Origin: Qipengyuania xiapuensis
GTDB lineage: Bacteria > Pseudomonadota > Alphaproteobacteria > Sphingomonadales > Sphingomonadaceae
Length of the DNA stretch: 64,000 nucleotides
Assembly (NCBI RefSeq): GCF_019711395.1
Contig: NZ_JAIGNL010000001.1
Span: 496,001 to 560,000 of the forward strand
Reading direction: 5' to 3'
Shown: in pieces, positions 17,933-29,342 of the stretch
Numbering within the stretch: the stretch's first letter is position 1
Layout: each line of letters opens with the position of its first letter
Notes under the pieces: generated by a model
The model's input: the letters and a program-made list of their open reading frames with translations, nothing else
The model's database searches: none
Told to the model about the DNA's origin: nothing
Position numbers and translations under genes: made by a program

Positions 17933-18687
17933 TAGTGATCCCCAAAGTCCGATGGCGGCATGTCGGTGCCGTCATGGGTGACCTTCCCGTCCTCGAGCAC
18001 GAGGATGCGGTCGGCCATGTCGAAAATGCGATTGTCGTGAGTGACGATGATGCAGGCGCGGTCTTCCGCGACCGCGACTTCCTTGAGCAGGTCCATTACG
18101 CGGCGGCCCGAGGCGGCGTCGAGTGCGGCGGTCGGCTCGTCGCAGACGACGAGACGCGGCTCGTGGACCAGCGCGCGGGCGATGGCGACGCGCTGCTGCT
18201 GGCCGCCCGAAAGCTGGTTGGGCAGCTTGTCGGCCTGGTCGCCGATATTGAGCTTTTCCAGCATGGCGACCGCCTTCTCGCGCGCCTCGTGCCGCTCCAT
18301 CCCCTGCGCGATCAGCGGGACGGCGGCGTTGCTCGCCGCATCGATCGAGGGGATCAGGTTGTACTGCTGGAAGATGAAACCGATGTTCTGCAGGCGGAAT
18401 TCGACCAGCTGGTCATCGGACAGGTCGTAGATGTCGGTCCCGAAGACCTTCACCTCGCCCTCGGTCGGCCAGAGGATGCCGCACATGATCGAGATGAGCG
18501 TCGTCTTGCCCGAGCCGCTTTCGCCGACGAGGAATGTTAGCTCGCCCGCTTTCACGTCGAGGTCGATGCCGTGGAGTACGGTGATCGTTTGCTGCCCGGC
18601 CTGGAAATCGCGCGTGACGGCGCGCGTGCAGATCGCCGCTTCGGGATTGCAGCCGCCGATGGCCGAGGTGTCCATTTTCGTCGCCAT
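17932..18687 (-). CDS. ABC transporter ATP-binding protein (DevA/MacB-type)
   Basis: The protein has 251 residues, starting at ATG 18687 within TAATG at the permease stop. Walker A is GESGSGKT (55-62), the Q-loop is at FQQYN (106-110), the signature is LSGGQQQ (159-165), Walker B is LVVCDEP (179-185), and the H-loop is at IVTHD. This LolD/MacB-like class powers FtsX-fold permeases that drive tripartite export rather than import. A much longer in-frame reading upstream is out of frame with the permease and rejected. Confidence 0.92.
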   Translation of the reverse strand: MATKMDTSAIGGCNPEAAICTRAVTRDFQAGQQTITVLHGIDLDVKAGELTFLVGESGSGKTTLISIMCGILWPTEGEVKVFGTDIYDLSDDQLVEFRLQNIGFIFQQYNLIPSIDAASNAAVPLIAQGMERHEAREKAVAMLEKLNIGDQADKLPNQLSGGQQQRVAIARALVHEPRLVVCDEPTAALDAASGRRVMDLLKEVAVAEDRACIIVTHDNRIFDMADRILVLEDGKVTHDGTDMPPSDFGDH

Positions 18688-19820
18688 TACCGAAACACCG
18701 CCGCAGGTTCGGTCTTGAGGACACTGCGCAGCGCGAGCCAACCGGTCAGCGCGAGGATGATCGTCACGGCTGCGGCACTGATCAGCGGGATTTGCCAGGG
18801 GATGTAGAAGCCCTTGAAGGTCGGGTCGGAAGAGAACGCCTGGATGAAGCCGACCGTGCCCAGTACGCCGAGCCCGTATCCGATAAGCCCCACGAGGCCG
18901 GCCTGCGCCGCGACCATCTTGCGGATCTTGCCATTGGTGACACCGATCGCCTTCAGCGCGCCGAACTGCTTGATGTTGTCGCGGATGAAGAGGCTGAAGG
19001 TGAGGCCCACGATTGCCACGCCCACGATGAAGCCGAGCGCGACGGTGATGCCGAAGTTCAGCGGAATGCCCGTGTTCTCGATGATGAACTGCACCCCGTC
19101 GCGTGCAAACTCCTCGCGCGTTTGGGCCTTGAGACCGGTCTCTTCCTCGATCTTCTCCGAGAGCGCCTTGGCCTCGGCCGGGTTCTCCGCGCCCACGAGC
19201 ACGAAGGACAGGCGATTGCGCGTGCCCGGCACGTAGTTCAGCGCCTGGCTGTACTTTGTGTAGAGCACCACGGTGCTGGTGAAGCTGGGGATGGCATCGG
19301 CGATCCCGCGGATGACCGCGCGCTGGTCGTTCAGCTCCAGCCGCTCCCCGATGGGCGACTGGCCGGGGAACATGCGCGTCGTGCCGACATCGTCGATGAT
19401 GACGCTGTCGGGCTGCGAGAGCACGTCGACCGACCCTTCGACCATGTTCTTGGGCAGGCCGATCAGCGTTGCATCGTCCACGCCGATCACCGCCACGCCT
19501 TCGAGATCGCCGTCCTTCGTGCGGACCGATGCCTGTGCGCGGATATGCGGGACCGCCCATTCGACGCCGGGCACACCGCGTACCTTGTCGAGCGCGGTCG
19601 AGGGCATGGCATAGGCGACATCGGTGGTGCGGCTGACCGGGTCCATCACCCAGACATCGGCGCTGGAGACGTTGTAGACACCGCTGGCCCCGCGCTCGAG
19701 CAGGTTGATGAAGATCGTCAGCTGCTGGGTGATGAGCAAGGTCGAGAAAGCGATGCCGAACACCAGCCCGAAGAATTTCTGCGCATCGCCGGTAAGCATG
19801 CGGATGGCGATCCAGATCAT
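18687..19820 (-). CDS. ABC transporter permease, FtsX/DevC-type
   Basis: The protein has 377 residues with four membrane segments: one at the N-terminus (about 17-38), a large periplasmic domain, then three in the C-terminal third (FGITVALGFIVGVAIVGLTF and two after). This is the MacB/DevC topology. It is first in the four-gene operon permease-ATPase-adaptor-outer membrane channel, with one- to four-base overlaps at each junction. Together they should export a lipid, peptide or drug straight across both membranes; the cargo is unknown. Probably controlled by the divergent TetR gene. Confidence 0.9.
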   Translation of the reverse strand: MIWIAIRMLTGDAQKFFGLVFGIAFSTLLITQQLTIFINLLERGASGVYNVSSADVWVMDPVSRTTDVAYAMPSTALDKVRGVPGVEWAVPHIRAQASVRTKDGDLEGVAVIGVDDATLIGLPKNMVEGSVDVLSQPDSVIIDDVGTTRMFPGQSPIGERLELNDQRAVIRGIADAIPSFTSTVVLYTKYSQALNYVPGTRNRLSFVLVGAENPAEAKALSEKIEEETGLKAQTREEFARDGVQFIIENTGIPLNFGITVALGFIVGVAIVGLTFSLFIRDNIKQFGALKAIGVTNGKIRKMVAAQAGLVGLIGYGLGVLGTVGFIQAFSSDPTFKGFYIPWQIPLISAAAVTIILALTGWLALRSVLKTEPAAVFR

Positions 19821-19856
19821 GGGCTTGCGACCTTTGCTTGCGTTACGCTGGCGAGT

Positions 19857-19900
19857 CGTTCATTAGTGAACGGTGGCGTTCAACTGAACGGAGGCGTTCA
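19857..19900. promoter_or_regulatory. Operator array for the TetR regulator
   Basis: Between the divergent efflux operon and the tetR gene lie five alternating half-sites: CGTTCA at 19857, 19877 and 19895, and TGAACG at 19867 and 19885. They form two near-identical dyads, TGAACG-N4-CGTTCA, at 19867-19882 and 19885-19900 (start to start 18 bases), plus an opposite-phase CGTTCA-N4-TGAACG at 19857-19872. Spacing and symmetry suit tandem binding of TetR dimers repressing both genes. Confidence 0.75.
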
Positions 19901-19917
19901 CTTTGTCAAGTGGCGAA

Positions 19918-20544
19918 ATGAAACGGACTGGCAGGCCTACCGACGAGGCCAAGCGCGCGGCGATTGTCGCGGCGGCCAGCCGTGCCTTTTTCGAGCATGG
20001 CTTTGCCGCCACCTCGATCGAGCAGGTCGCCGCCGATGCCGGCGTCTCGAAAGTCACGATCTACAACCGCTTCGGCGACAAGCGTTCCCTCTTCACCGCC
20101 GCGGTCGAACATGAATGCGAGCGGATGCGCGGCAGTTTCAGCGTGCCCGCCATGCCGCAAGGCAGCCTGCGCGACCGGCTGCTGGCGATCGGCGAGGCGA
20201 TGAGCGCATTCCTTTCGCGTCCGGAAATGGTGCGTTTCGAACGCCGGATTGCAGCGGAGACCGAACACGATTCGAGCGTGGGGGCTGCCTTCCTCGCAGC
20301 GGGGCCGCACCGGATGAAGCGGGCCTTCTCCGCTTTCATCGAGGCCATGCACGAGGCGGGCGAGTTAAGCGTTTCCGATCCCGAGCTCGCCGCCGAACAG
20401 TTCGCCGCCATGTGCAAGGGCATGGGCGATCTCGACCGGCGATTCGGCGCGCCTTCGGACCCTGTGCGCGATCGTGAGCGAATCGAGGGCGCAGTCGAGG
20501 TGTTCTGCCGCGCTTATGCGGTCGATGAGTGTGATCGCAATTAG
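19918..20544 (+). CDS. TetR-family transcriptional regulator
   Basis: The protein has 208 residues from ATG 19918; a TTG at 19903 would add five. The N-terminal helix-turn-helix is AAASRAFFEHGFAATSIEQVAADAGVSK followed by TIYNRFGDKRSLF, and the C-terminal ligand domain resembles AefR/efflux-type TetR proteins. It stands divergent from the ABC efflux operon with a clear operator array between them, so autoregulation and repression of the exporter are likely. The inducer is unknown. Confidence 0.9.
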   Translation: MKRTGRPTDEAKRAAIVAAASRAFFEHGFAATSIEQVAADAGVSKVTIYNRFGDKRSLFTAAVEHECERMRGSFSVPAMPQGSLRDRLLAIGEAMSAFLSRPEMVRFERRIAAETEHDSSVGAAFLAAGPHRMKRAFSAFIEAMHEAGELSVSDPELAAEQFAAMCKGMGDLDRRFGAPSDPVRDRERIEGAVEVFCRAYAVDECDRN

Positions 20545-20631
20545 CTGCTCCGCGCGGGGCGTGCTAAACTTGTCATTCACCCCCGCGCTCCTACATCTGG
20601 GGCTCAACCTTTGTAAGGATTGTCCACCGCA

Positions 20632-22602
<1,971 letters not shown>

Positions 22603-22625
22603 TCGAAACCGACCACGAGAGATTG

Positions 22626-22661
22626 AAGGCGCTGGGGGAAACTCCGGCGCCTTTCTTGTTG
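22626..22661 (+). terminator. Intrinsic terminator after ftsH
   Basis: AGGCGC (22627-22632) and GCGCCT (22647-22652) pair around a GGG-GAAA-CTC inner stem, followed by TTTCTTGTT. Confidence 0.75.
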
Positions 22662-22667
22662 GCTTCG

Positions 22668-23849
22668 CTAAAGGGCGCCGATTAGCAGCAGCAGCTGGAG
22701 GAATATCGTCAGCACCACGAGGATGAAGACGGTAAGGATCAAGAGCCGCCAGAAAGCCGAAAAGCGCGACAATCCATAGGCACCGCGAAGGTGCTTGTAG
22801 ATATGGATCGGCGGTATCAGGACCGACGAGAAGAACAGGATTGCCTCGTGCGCGCCGGCCAGCCCCATCAGCGTGATGGTCAGGATCAGCAGGGACATGA
22901 AGCTGAGCGAATAGGTCACGAAGATCGCGTGGTCATAGGCCCGGAAGCGGCGTTTCCAGAAGAACAGCAGCCATACGAACGGGATCGACAGCGGGATCAG
23001 CAGCCAGCTGAATTTATAGAAGTTGGTCTGCAGCTTGTAGAGCATAAGCGTCGGGTTCGTGCGCCATTTCTGGAGCGCCGCATCGATCCATTCGACGCCC
23101 GATGTGCCAACATTCATCTTTGTATCGCCATCGACGCTTAGCGGGATGGTGGTGTTGCCTTCCTCGTCGGTCTGGACAGGAAGCCCGCCCACAACCTGTT
23201 CGCCGGAATCCTCCTCTTCCTTGATGAGGTCACGCAGCACCGGGACTTGCTGGGCGGCGGCAACAGCCTCGATCTGCTCATCGAGTTCGGTCAGCCGGCG
23301 CTCCGCCGATGCGACCTCGGACTCCGAAAGCGTGCCCGATTCAATGCTCGCGGCGAGTTCGTCGCGGCGATTCTGCATCGTGCCGATCTGCTCGCGGGCC
23401 TGGGCGACGACCTCGTCGGTCTGTTCGTTGCCGAGATTTGTCGGCGTGCTGATGCCCGCGAACTGGAAGATCGCGAACATGAGGAAGATCGAGAATAGGA
23501 ACAGCGCCATCGGAGAGACGAAGCGCGCACGCTCGCCGTCGATGTAGCGGCGCGTCAATTCGCCCGGCTTGAAAAAGAGCTTGGGCAGAGTGCGCCAGGT
23601 CCGGCCTTCGAAATGCAGCGCACCGTGGAGCAGATCGTGCATGAAGGCGCCCAGGGTACGGTGCAGATGCGCCTTCTGGCCGCATTCGTGGCAGTGCGCG
23701 CCGAGAAGCTCGGTGCCGCAATTGAGGCACTGTCCCTCGGCGAAATGTCCCTTCTCGAGAGGTGTATCGCTCTTGGCGCTACCGCCGACTGCCTTGGCGA
23801 AAAGCCCGCCTTCGACTGCCGTCCCGATTGCTTCGCCGAAATCACTCAC
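22668..23849 (-). CDS. DUF3667 membrane protein with N-terminal zinc ribbon
   Basis: The protein has 393 residues from GTG 23849, which follows GAGGGGGAAC. It opens with a treble-Cys motif, CLNCG and CHECGQ, a likely zinc ribbon, followed by the DUF3667 core (HDLLHGALHFEGRT, PGELTRRYIDGERARFVSP). Four or five membrane helices and a long periplasmic coiled-coil insertion (about residues 130-210, rich in Glu/Gln/Arg) follow. No reaction is known for the family. It is monocistronic and convergent with ftsH. Confidence 0.8.
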   Translation of the reverse strand: MSDFGEAIGTAVEGGLFAKAVGGSAKSDTPLEKGHFAEGQCLNCGTELLGAHCHECGQKAHLHRTLGAFMHDLLHGALHFEGRTWRTLPKLFFKPGELTRRYIDGERARFVSPMALFLFSIFLMFAIFQFAGISTPTNLGNEQTDEVVAQAREQIGTMQNRRDELAASIESGTLSESEVASAERRLTELDEQIEAVAAAQQVPVLRDLIKEEEDSGEQVVGGLPVQTDEEGNTTIPLSVDGDTKMNVGTSGVEWIDAALQKWRTNPTLMLYKLQTNFYKFSWLLIPLSIPFVWLLFFWKRRFRAYDHAIFVTYSLSFMSLLILTITLMGLAGAHEAILFFSSVLIPPIHIYKHLRGAYGLSRFSAFWRLLILTVFILVVLTIFLQLLLLIGAL

Positions 23850-23960
23850 GCCGTTCCCCCTCGTGTGTTCGCGAGGCGCAACTATACGGCGACGCGCCCG
23901 GAAGGCCAACCGCGGCGATCCGTCTTGCACAATGGCCGCGCTGCGCCGACATAAAGGCCG

Positions 23961-24743
23961 ATGGAACCGATCGGCACGCAGGAACAGCTTGGCGCCTTCG
24001 CCGCGATGGCTCTAGTCTTCGTACTCTTTGCGGCTATCGAGTTCGTCCGGCCCGCCCGTTCGGCGCCGCGCGGCAGGCGCTGGTTTACCAATCTCGCGCT
24101 CTTCGCGATCGATACTCTTGCCGTGCGGCTGCTCGTGCCCTTGCTGATGGTCGGCGCGGCTGCGCTTGCTGCCGAGCGGGGCTGGGGCCTCCTCAACCTC
24201 TACGCGCTGCCGTCATGGCTCGGCGTCGTCTTCGCCGTGCTCGCGCTGGACCTCGCGCTCTACTTCCAGCACTGGGCGACCCACCGCGTCCCGCTCCTGT
24301 GGCGGCTGCACAAGGTCCACCATTCCGATCCGGCATTCGACGTGACCACCGCCGCGCGGTTCCATCCCTTCGAGATCCTGCTGAGCATGCTCTACAAGAT
24401 GGCGGTCGTCGTGGCGCTGGGCCTGCCGGTCTGGGGCGTTTTCCTGTTCGAGGTCATCTTCAACCTCGCAACGCTGTTCACCCATGCGAACTTCGCGCTG
24501 CCGAAGCAGGCCGAGAAACCAGTGCGGGCCCTTATCGTCACGCCCGACATGCACCGCATTCATCACTCGGCGATCGAGCGCGAGACCAACAGCAATTACG
24601 GCACGCTGCTGTCGGGATGGGACCGCCTCTTCGGTACCTATACCAGGGACCCGGGAGGCCGCCTCACCATTGGCCTCGAGGAATATCAGGACACAAGGCC
24701 GCATGCGCTCGGTTGGAGCCTGCTGCTACCGTTCCGCAAATAG
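23961..24743 (+). CDS. Sterol desaturase/fatty acid hydroxylase-family membrane di-iron enzyme
   Basis: The protein has 260 residues with about four membrane helices. The histidine clusters of the family are present: HWATHR, HKVHHSD and HRIHHS, plus His in LFTHANF. These bind a di-iron centre used to hydroxylate or desaturate lipids. The substrate is not evident; carotenoid, hopanoid or fatty acid are all possible in this group. Confidence 0.88.
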   Translation: MEPIGTQEQLGAFAAMALVFVLFAAIEFVRPARSAPRGRRWFTNLALFAIDTLAVRLLVPLLMVGAAALAAERGWGLLNLYALPSWLGVVFAVLALDLALYFQHWATHRVPLLWRLHKVHHSDPAFDVTTAARFHPFEILLSMLYKMAVVVALGLPVWGVFLFEVIFNLATLFTHANFALPKQAEKPVRALIVTPDMHRIHHSAIERETNSNYGTLLSGWDRLFGTYTRDPGGRLTIGLEEYQDTRPHALGWSLLLPFRK

Positions 24744-24756
24744 CGTTGCTGCAAAT

Positions 24757-24784
24757 GAAAAACCCGCCCGGTGAGGGGCGGGTC
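24757..24784 (-). terminator. Intrinsic terminator after rpoZ
   Basis: ACCCGCCC (24762-24769) and GGGCGGGT (24776-24783) form a stem; on the minus strand it is followed by five T (24762-24758). Confidence 0.85.
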
Positions 24785-24812
24785 TTCCATTGTCCGGTTC
24801 GCCTGAAAGCGA

Positions 24813-25157
24813 TCAGCCTTCGTAGTCGGCCCCGATCGAGGTCGAACGGGTCGGCGCCGATGCGGTGATGCGCAGCGCTTCGGCCGACTGGCTGAGCGAG
24901 CCGACTTCATCCATCTCGTCATCGTCGTCCGGCAGGATTTTCTGCAGGTTGGTGACGGCCGCTTCCTTGAGGTCCTTCGGCTTGACGGTCTGCTCGGCGA
25001 TTTCGCGCAGGGCTACGACCGGGTTCTTGTCCCGGTCACGATCGAGGGTGATCTCCGCGCCGCCCGAAATCTCGCGTGCACGCTGGGCAGCCAGCAGGAC
25101 GAGATCGAAACGGTTGGGAACCTTGTCTACGCAGTCTTCGACGGTAACGCGCGCCAT
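24813..25157 (-). CDS. rpoZ: RNA polymerase omega subunit
   Basis: The protein has 114 residues. It opens with [20 protein letters not shown], the invariant omega start, followed by LAAQRAREI. Omega binds the beta' C-terminus and aids assembly of RNA polymerase. The long acidic tail is usual for alphaproteobacteria. I found no relA/spoT gene beside it, unlike the enterobacterial arrangement. The in-frame extension upstream to 25832 lacks homology to omega and is rejected. Confidence 0.95.
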   Translation of the reverse strand: MARVTVEDCVDKVPNRFDLVLLAAQRAREISGGAEITLDRDRDKNPVVALREIAEQTVKPKDLKEAAVTNLQKILPDDDDEMDEVGSLSQSAEALRITASAPTRSTSIGADYEG

Positions 25158-25271
25158 TGGGCACTCCGATGCAAATTCGAGAGAATCTTGGAAAGGGGGC
25201 CAAATAGGGAGGAGGCGGCCGATAGTCAAGGATTTGCGCCCTTGGCCGGGCGCGCTAAAGGTGGCGGCCAC

Positions 25272-26459
25272 ATGGGAGATCAGGCTCAGCAGGGGAAGGC
25301 CTTGGCCTATCGCGACCCACCGCCTTTCGAGGCCGAGGCGCAGGGGCAGTCGCTCGTCTTCTATCCGGCAGGCAAGGACCGCCGCGAAGCGCTGATGGAA
25401 CTGGTGCGTTCGGCCCGCGAAACACTGGATATCTGCTTCTACATCTTTGCCGAGGACGAGGTTTCGACCGAGCTGCGCGACGCCCTGATCGAGGCGGCCC
25501 GGCGCGGGGTGGAGGTAACGCTCATCATCGACCGCTTCGGCGCTTCGGCGAGGGACGAGTTCCTCAAGCCCTTGCGCGAGGCGGGCGGTCGCTATCTCTT
25601 CTTCAGCCCGCGCTGGTCGATGCGCTACCTCATTCGCAACCACCAGAAAATCGTCATCGCCGATGGTAAGCGGGCGATGTTCGGCGGCTTCAACATAGAG
25701 GACGATTACTTCGCCCCGCCCGAACGAAACGGCTGGAACGATCTTGCCATCCATATCGAGGGTGACGGGGTCGAGGGCCTGAACGACTGGTTCGCCAAGC
25801 TGCGCGACTGGACCGATGACGACCGCGCACATTTCCGCGCGATCACGAAGACGGTTCGCAACTGGGAGTGGAAGTCCGGATCGGGCCGTGCGCGCTGGCT
25901 CGTCGGCGGCCCGACCCGCGGGTTGTCGACCTGGGCCCGGCGTATCTCGCAGGACATGAAGGACGGCTCGAGGCTGGATATCTTCATGGCCTATTTCTCG
26001 CCGCCCTATACCCTGCTCAAGCGGATCGCGGGCGTGGCGAGGAAAGGCGACACGCGCTTGCTGATGGCTGCCAAGAGCGACAACGGCGCGACCATCGGGG
26101 CGACGCGTTCGCTCTACAAATACCTATTGAAGCGCGGGGCAAGGATCTGGGAATTCTCACCCTGCAAACTGCACACGAAGCTGCTGGTGCTGGATGATGC
26201 AGTCTACATGGGCAGCGCCAATTTCGACATGCGGAGCCTTTATCTGAACCTCGAGATTATGTTGCGGATCGAGGACAAGGCGCTGGCCGACCGGATGCGT
26301 GAATTCGTGACGCAGCACATCGAGGCATCGGAAGAAATCACGCTGGAAAAGCACCGCAAGCGCGCGACGCTGTGGAACCGGATCCGCTGGTCGCTCGGCT
26401 GGGTGCTGGTGTCCGTGATCGACTACACCGTCACCCGGCGCACCAATCTCGGTATCTAG
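25272..26459 (+). CDS. Phospholipase D-like/cardiolipin synthase-family enzyme
   Basis: The protein has 395 residues with two HKD motifs, [20 protein letters not shown] (about residue 126 on) and [21 protein letters not shown] (about residue 300 on), the pair that builds one active site in the PLD superfamily. The C-terminus has a hydrophobic stretch ([14 protein letters not shown]). Likely work is phosphatidyl transfer, such as cardiolipin synthesis; the classical N-terminal double membrane anchor is missing, so a different phospholipid exchange is possible. AAAGGTGG precedes ATG 25272. Confidence 0.87.
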   Translation: MGDQAQQGKALAYRDPPPFEAEAQGQSLVFYPAGKDRREALMELVRSARETLDICFYIFAEDEVSTELRDALIEAARRGVEVTLIIDRFGASARDEFLKPLREAGGRYLFFSPRWSMRYLIRNHQKIVIADGKRAMFGGFNIEDDYFAPPERNGWNDLAIHIEGDGVEGLNDWFAKLRDWTDDDRAHFRAITKTVRNWEWKSGSGRARWLVGGPTRGLSTWARRISQDMKDGSRLDIFMAYFSPPYTLLKRIAGVARKGDTRLLMAAKSDNGATIGATRSLYKYLLKRGARIWEFSPCKLHTKLLVLDDAVYMGSANFDMRSLYLNLEIMLRIEDKALADRMREFVTQHIEASEEITLEKHRKRATLWNRIRWSLGWVLVSVIDYTVTRRTNLGI

Positions 26460-26462
26460 ACC

Positions 26463-27986
26463 CTATTCGTAATCCTCGTAGCCGCCGCGCATTTCGGGCG
26501 AGGAGAACTTGGTGAACTCGCTCTGGAAGAGGAGCGGGACATTGCCTGTCGAACCGTGACGTTGCTTGGCGACGATCAGCGTGGCGCGATTGACCAGTTC
26601 GAGATGGCGCGCTTCCCAGTCGGCATATTTCTGGCGGACTTCCTCGCTGCTGGTCTCGTCCGGCGTGTCGGGCTTCAGCGCGTTGTGGTAATATTCGCCG
26701 CGGAAGATGAACCAGACCATGTCGGCGTCCTGCTCGATCGAGCCCGATTCGCGCAGGTCCGAAAGCTGCGGGCGCTTGTCCTCGCGCTGCTCCACCGCAC
26801 GGCTGAGCTGCGAGAGCGCGATCACCGGCACGTGCAGTTCCTTCGCCAGCGTCTTGAGGCCGCGGCTGATTTCCGAGATTTCATTCACTCGGTTATCGTT
26901 CGCGCGGCCCGAACCCTGCAGCAGCTGGAGGTAGTCGACGATGACGAGGCCGATGTCGTGGCGGCGCTTCAACCGGCGCGCGCGTGTGCGCAGCGAACCG
27001 ATGGTGAGGCCGGGCGTGTCGTCGATATAGAGCGGGAGCTCGTTCAGTTCCTGGCTGGCAAAGGAGAGGCGCTGGAACTCCTCCTTCGACAGCTTGCCTG
27101 AACGCAGTTTCTCCGAGGAGATCTCGGCGGTCTCGGCAAGGATACGCGTGGCCAGCTGGTCGGCGCTCATTTCCAGGCTGAAGAAGGCCGTGGCTGCACC
27201 CGGGCTCTCGCTTGCCTCGATGCCGATCTTCTTGTCGTCCATCAGGCGGCGCGCCGCGTTGAACGCGATGTTGGTCGCAAGCGAGGTCTTGCCCATGCCC
27301 GGACGCCCGGCGAGAATGATAAGGTCGGAATTGTGCAGGCCGGAGGTCTTGTCGTTAACCGTTTCGAGGCCTGTGGTCTTGCCCGAGAACTTACCACCCG
27401 AATTGATCGCGGCCTCGACCATCTTCAGGGCGCCGAGCGCGGCGGTGCGGAAGTCCTGCGCCTCGCTGCCCGTCGTTGCCCCCTCGGCCACCTTGTAGAG
27501 ATCGGCCTCCGCCTGGCTGATCTTGTCCATCGGCGCGACTTCTTCCGAAGTGTCCAGCGCGCCTTCGACGAGGTTGCGGCCCACGCTCACCAGTTCGCGC
27601 AGCAGGGCAAGATCGTAAATCTGTTCGGCCAGCTTGCCGGTCGCGAGCAGGCCCTGCCCGTCGGCGGTCAGCTGCGCGAGATAGGTCACGCCGCCGAGTT
27701 GCTTCAAAGCTTCGTCGCTTTCGAAATAGGGCTTAAGCGTCACCGGCGTGGCGACCGAGTTGCGATCGATCAGCTTGTGGATGCGCTCGTAAATGCGCTG
27801 GTGCACCGGCTCGAAGAAATGATGCGGCTGGAGCGGGGTGTTGAGCTCCTGCACGACCTGGTTGTCGATCAATACCGCGCCAAGGAAGGCGGCCTCGGCC
27901 TCGACATTGCTCGGCAGGGTCTGGCCCTGAGCCTGCTTGGCGGGAGTCGAATCAGTGTCGGGGAAGAGGAGGTCGGTATCAGCCAT
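26463..27986 (-). CDS. dnaB: Replicative DNA helicase DnaB
   Basis: The protein has 507 residues. The N-terminal primase-interacting domain begins at SNVEAEAAFLGAVL; the RecA-like domain has Walker A GRPGMGKT (227-234), Walker B-type LVIVDYLQL, and the DnaB block LSQLSRAVEQREDKRP. It unwinds DNA at the fork as a hexamer. ATG 27986 is chosen, since upstream residues do not fit the family. Convergent with the PLD-like gene, three bases apart. No intein is seen. Confidence 0.96.
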   Translation of the reverse strand: MADTDLLFPDTDSTPAKQAQGQTLPSNVEAEAAFLGAVLIDNQVVQELNTPLQPHHFFEPVHQRIYERIHKLIDRNSVATPVTLKPYFESDEALKQLGGVTYLAQLTADGQGLLATGKLAEQIYDLALLRELVSVGRNLVEGALDTSEEVAPMDKISQAEADLYKVAEGATTGSEAQDFRTAALGALKMVEAAINSGGKFSGKTTGLETVNDKTSGLHNSDLIILAGRPGMGKTSLATNIAFNAARRLMDDKKIGIEASESPGAATAFFSLEMSADQLATRILAETAEISSEKLRSGKLSKEEFQRLSFASQELNELPLYIDDTPGLTIGSLRTRARRLKRRHDIGLVIVDYLQLLQGSGRANDNRVNEISEISRGLKTLAKELHVPVIALSQLSRAVEQREDKRPQLSDLRESGSIEQDADMVWFIFRGEYYHNALKPDTPDETSSEEVRQKYADWEARHLELVNRATLIVAKQRHGSTGNVPLLFQSEFTKFSSPEMRGGYEDYE

Positions 27987-28114
27987 GGCATCCTGATGCC
28001 TGTCTCGAAGGGGTACTGGCAAGGCGGCTATGCCACACATTCGCTGTGGATATTGGGGATGAAAGCAAGACCCCTTGCCCCGCGCCCGCGCAGTTGCGAA
28101 AGCAGCCTGAAGAA

Positions 28115-28618
28115 ATGTCCGAATCCGCAGCACCTTCCGGCGACCAGCGCATTGCCAAGATCGACCTCGACGAGGAGACGATCATTTGGCGCAATGCCGA
28201 TATCGAACAGGAACGGCGGATCGCGATCTTCGACCTGATCGAGGAAAACACCTTCAAGCCGGTACGCGCCGCCGAGAGAGGGGCGTTGGGCCCCTATCAC
28301 CTGCGGCTTGCCGTGCGCGACGGGCGCCTGCTCATGACCATTGCCGACACCGACGACACGGTGCTCGAGGAATTGTTGCTCGGCCTTGCGCGTTTCCGCC
28401 GTCCGATCCGCGAGTATTTCGCGATTTGCGACAGTTATTACCAGGCCATTCGCAAGGCGACGCCGGGCGAGATCGAGACGATCGACATGGCACGGCGCGG
28501 GGTCCACAACCGCGCGGCAGAACTCCTGCTCGAGCGGCTGGAAGGCAAGGTCGAGACCGATTTCGCCACCGCGCGGCGCCTGTTCACGCTGATCTGCGTG
28601 CTCCACATCAAGGGCTGA
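28115..28618 (+). CDS. UPF0262 family protein
   Basis: The protein has 167 residues. It contains the family blocks IAKIDLDEETIIWRN, ERRIAIFDLIEEN and RFRRPIREYFAICDSYYQAI. The family is nearly confined to alphaproteobacteria and has no known role. ATG 28115 follows TGAAGAA. It is the first gene of a rightward run with the GH25-like gene (three-base gap) and cytidine deaminase, and divergent from dnaB. Confidence 0.88.
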   Translation: MSESAAPSGDQRIAKIDLDEETIIWRNADIEQERRIAIFDLIEENTFKPVRAAERGALGPYHLRLAVRDGRLLMTIADTDDTVLEELLLGLARFRRPIREYFAICDSYYQAIRKATPGEIETIDMARRGVHNRAAELLLERLEGKVETDFATARRLFTLICVLHIKG

Positions 28619-28621
28619 GGC

Positions 28622-29332
28622 ATGGCGCGCACAAAGCGAAAGAAGAAGCGCGGCGGCCTGTTCGTCAAACTGCTCCTCCTCATGCTGGTGGCGGGCGCGG
28701 GTTATTACGCCTGGACCTGGTACGAGCAGCGCGGCTGGCGCCCCGACGAGGACGTCTATCCCGATCAGGGCGCGATGATCGGCGAGGCCGACGGAGCGGT
28801 AAACTTCACCGTGCTCAAGGGGCTGGGCGCAAATTTCGTCTACCTCGAGGCGAGCCGGGGCGCGCGCGGGAAGGATGCGAATTTCTCGCGCAATCTGGAA
28901 GCCGCTCGCGAAGCGGGCCTGCAGGTCGGTGCGGTGCATCTCTTCGACCCATGCGAAACGGCTGACGGCCAATCGGCGAATTACGTCACCATCGTTCCGC
29001 GCGATGCGGACCTGCTCCCGCCTGCCATCCGGCTCTCGCGCACGACCGAAGAATGTTTCGAGCGCGTTTCCGATGCTGCGGTGCAGAGCGAACTCCTCAC
29101 GCTGGTGAACCAGATCGAGGCGCATACCGAGGCACCCGTGGTGCTCTCGCCGAGCGAAGCATTCGAGGACCGCTATCGTCCTGCTCGCCGTCTCGAACGC
29201 GCGCTCTGGCTCGATGGTGACATGGCAGAGCCGGACTATGCCGGCAGGCCCTGGACCGTGTGGACCGCGAACTCCGCCTATGCGAGCGACGCGGCCGAGA
29301 CCCCCTTGCGCTGGCTGGTCGTGCGACCCTAG
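28622..29332 (+). CDS. Membrane-anchored GH25-like (lysozyme-fold) protein, possibly inactive
   Basis: The protein has 236 residues. A basic N-terminus and one membrane segment (about 15-30) are followed by a GH25-like barrel: DVYPDQGAMIG in place of the usual first strand, FVYLEASRG, and NLEAAREAGLQVGAVHLFDPC. The acidic D-x-E motif on the strand that normally holds the catalytic Glu appears replaced (PAIRLSRTTEE). It may bind peptidoglycan without cutting it, or use other residues. Placed tightly between UPF0262 and cytidine deaminase. Confidence 0.65.
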   Translation: MARTKRKKKRGGLFVKLLLLMLVAGAGYYAWTWYEQRGWRPDEDVYPDQGAMIGEADGAVNFTVLKGLGANFVYLEASRGARGKDANFSRNLEAAREAGLQVGAVHLFDPCETADGQSANYVTIVPRDADLLPPAIRLSRTTEECFERVSDAAVQSELLTLVNQIEAHTEAPVVLSPSEAFEDRYRPARRLERALWLDGDMAEPDYAGRPWTVWTANSAYASDAAETPLRWLVVRP

Positions 29333-29342
29333 GGCTGCGGAT

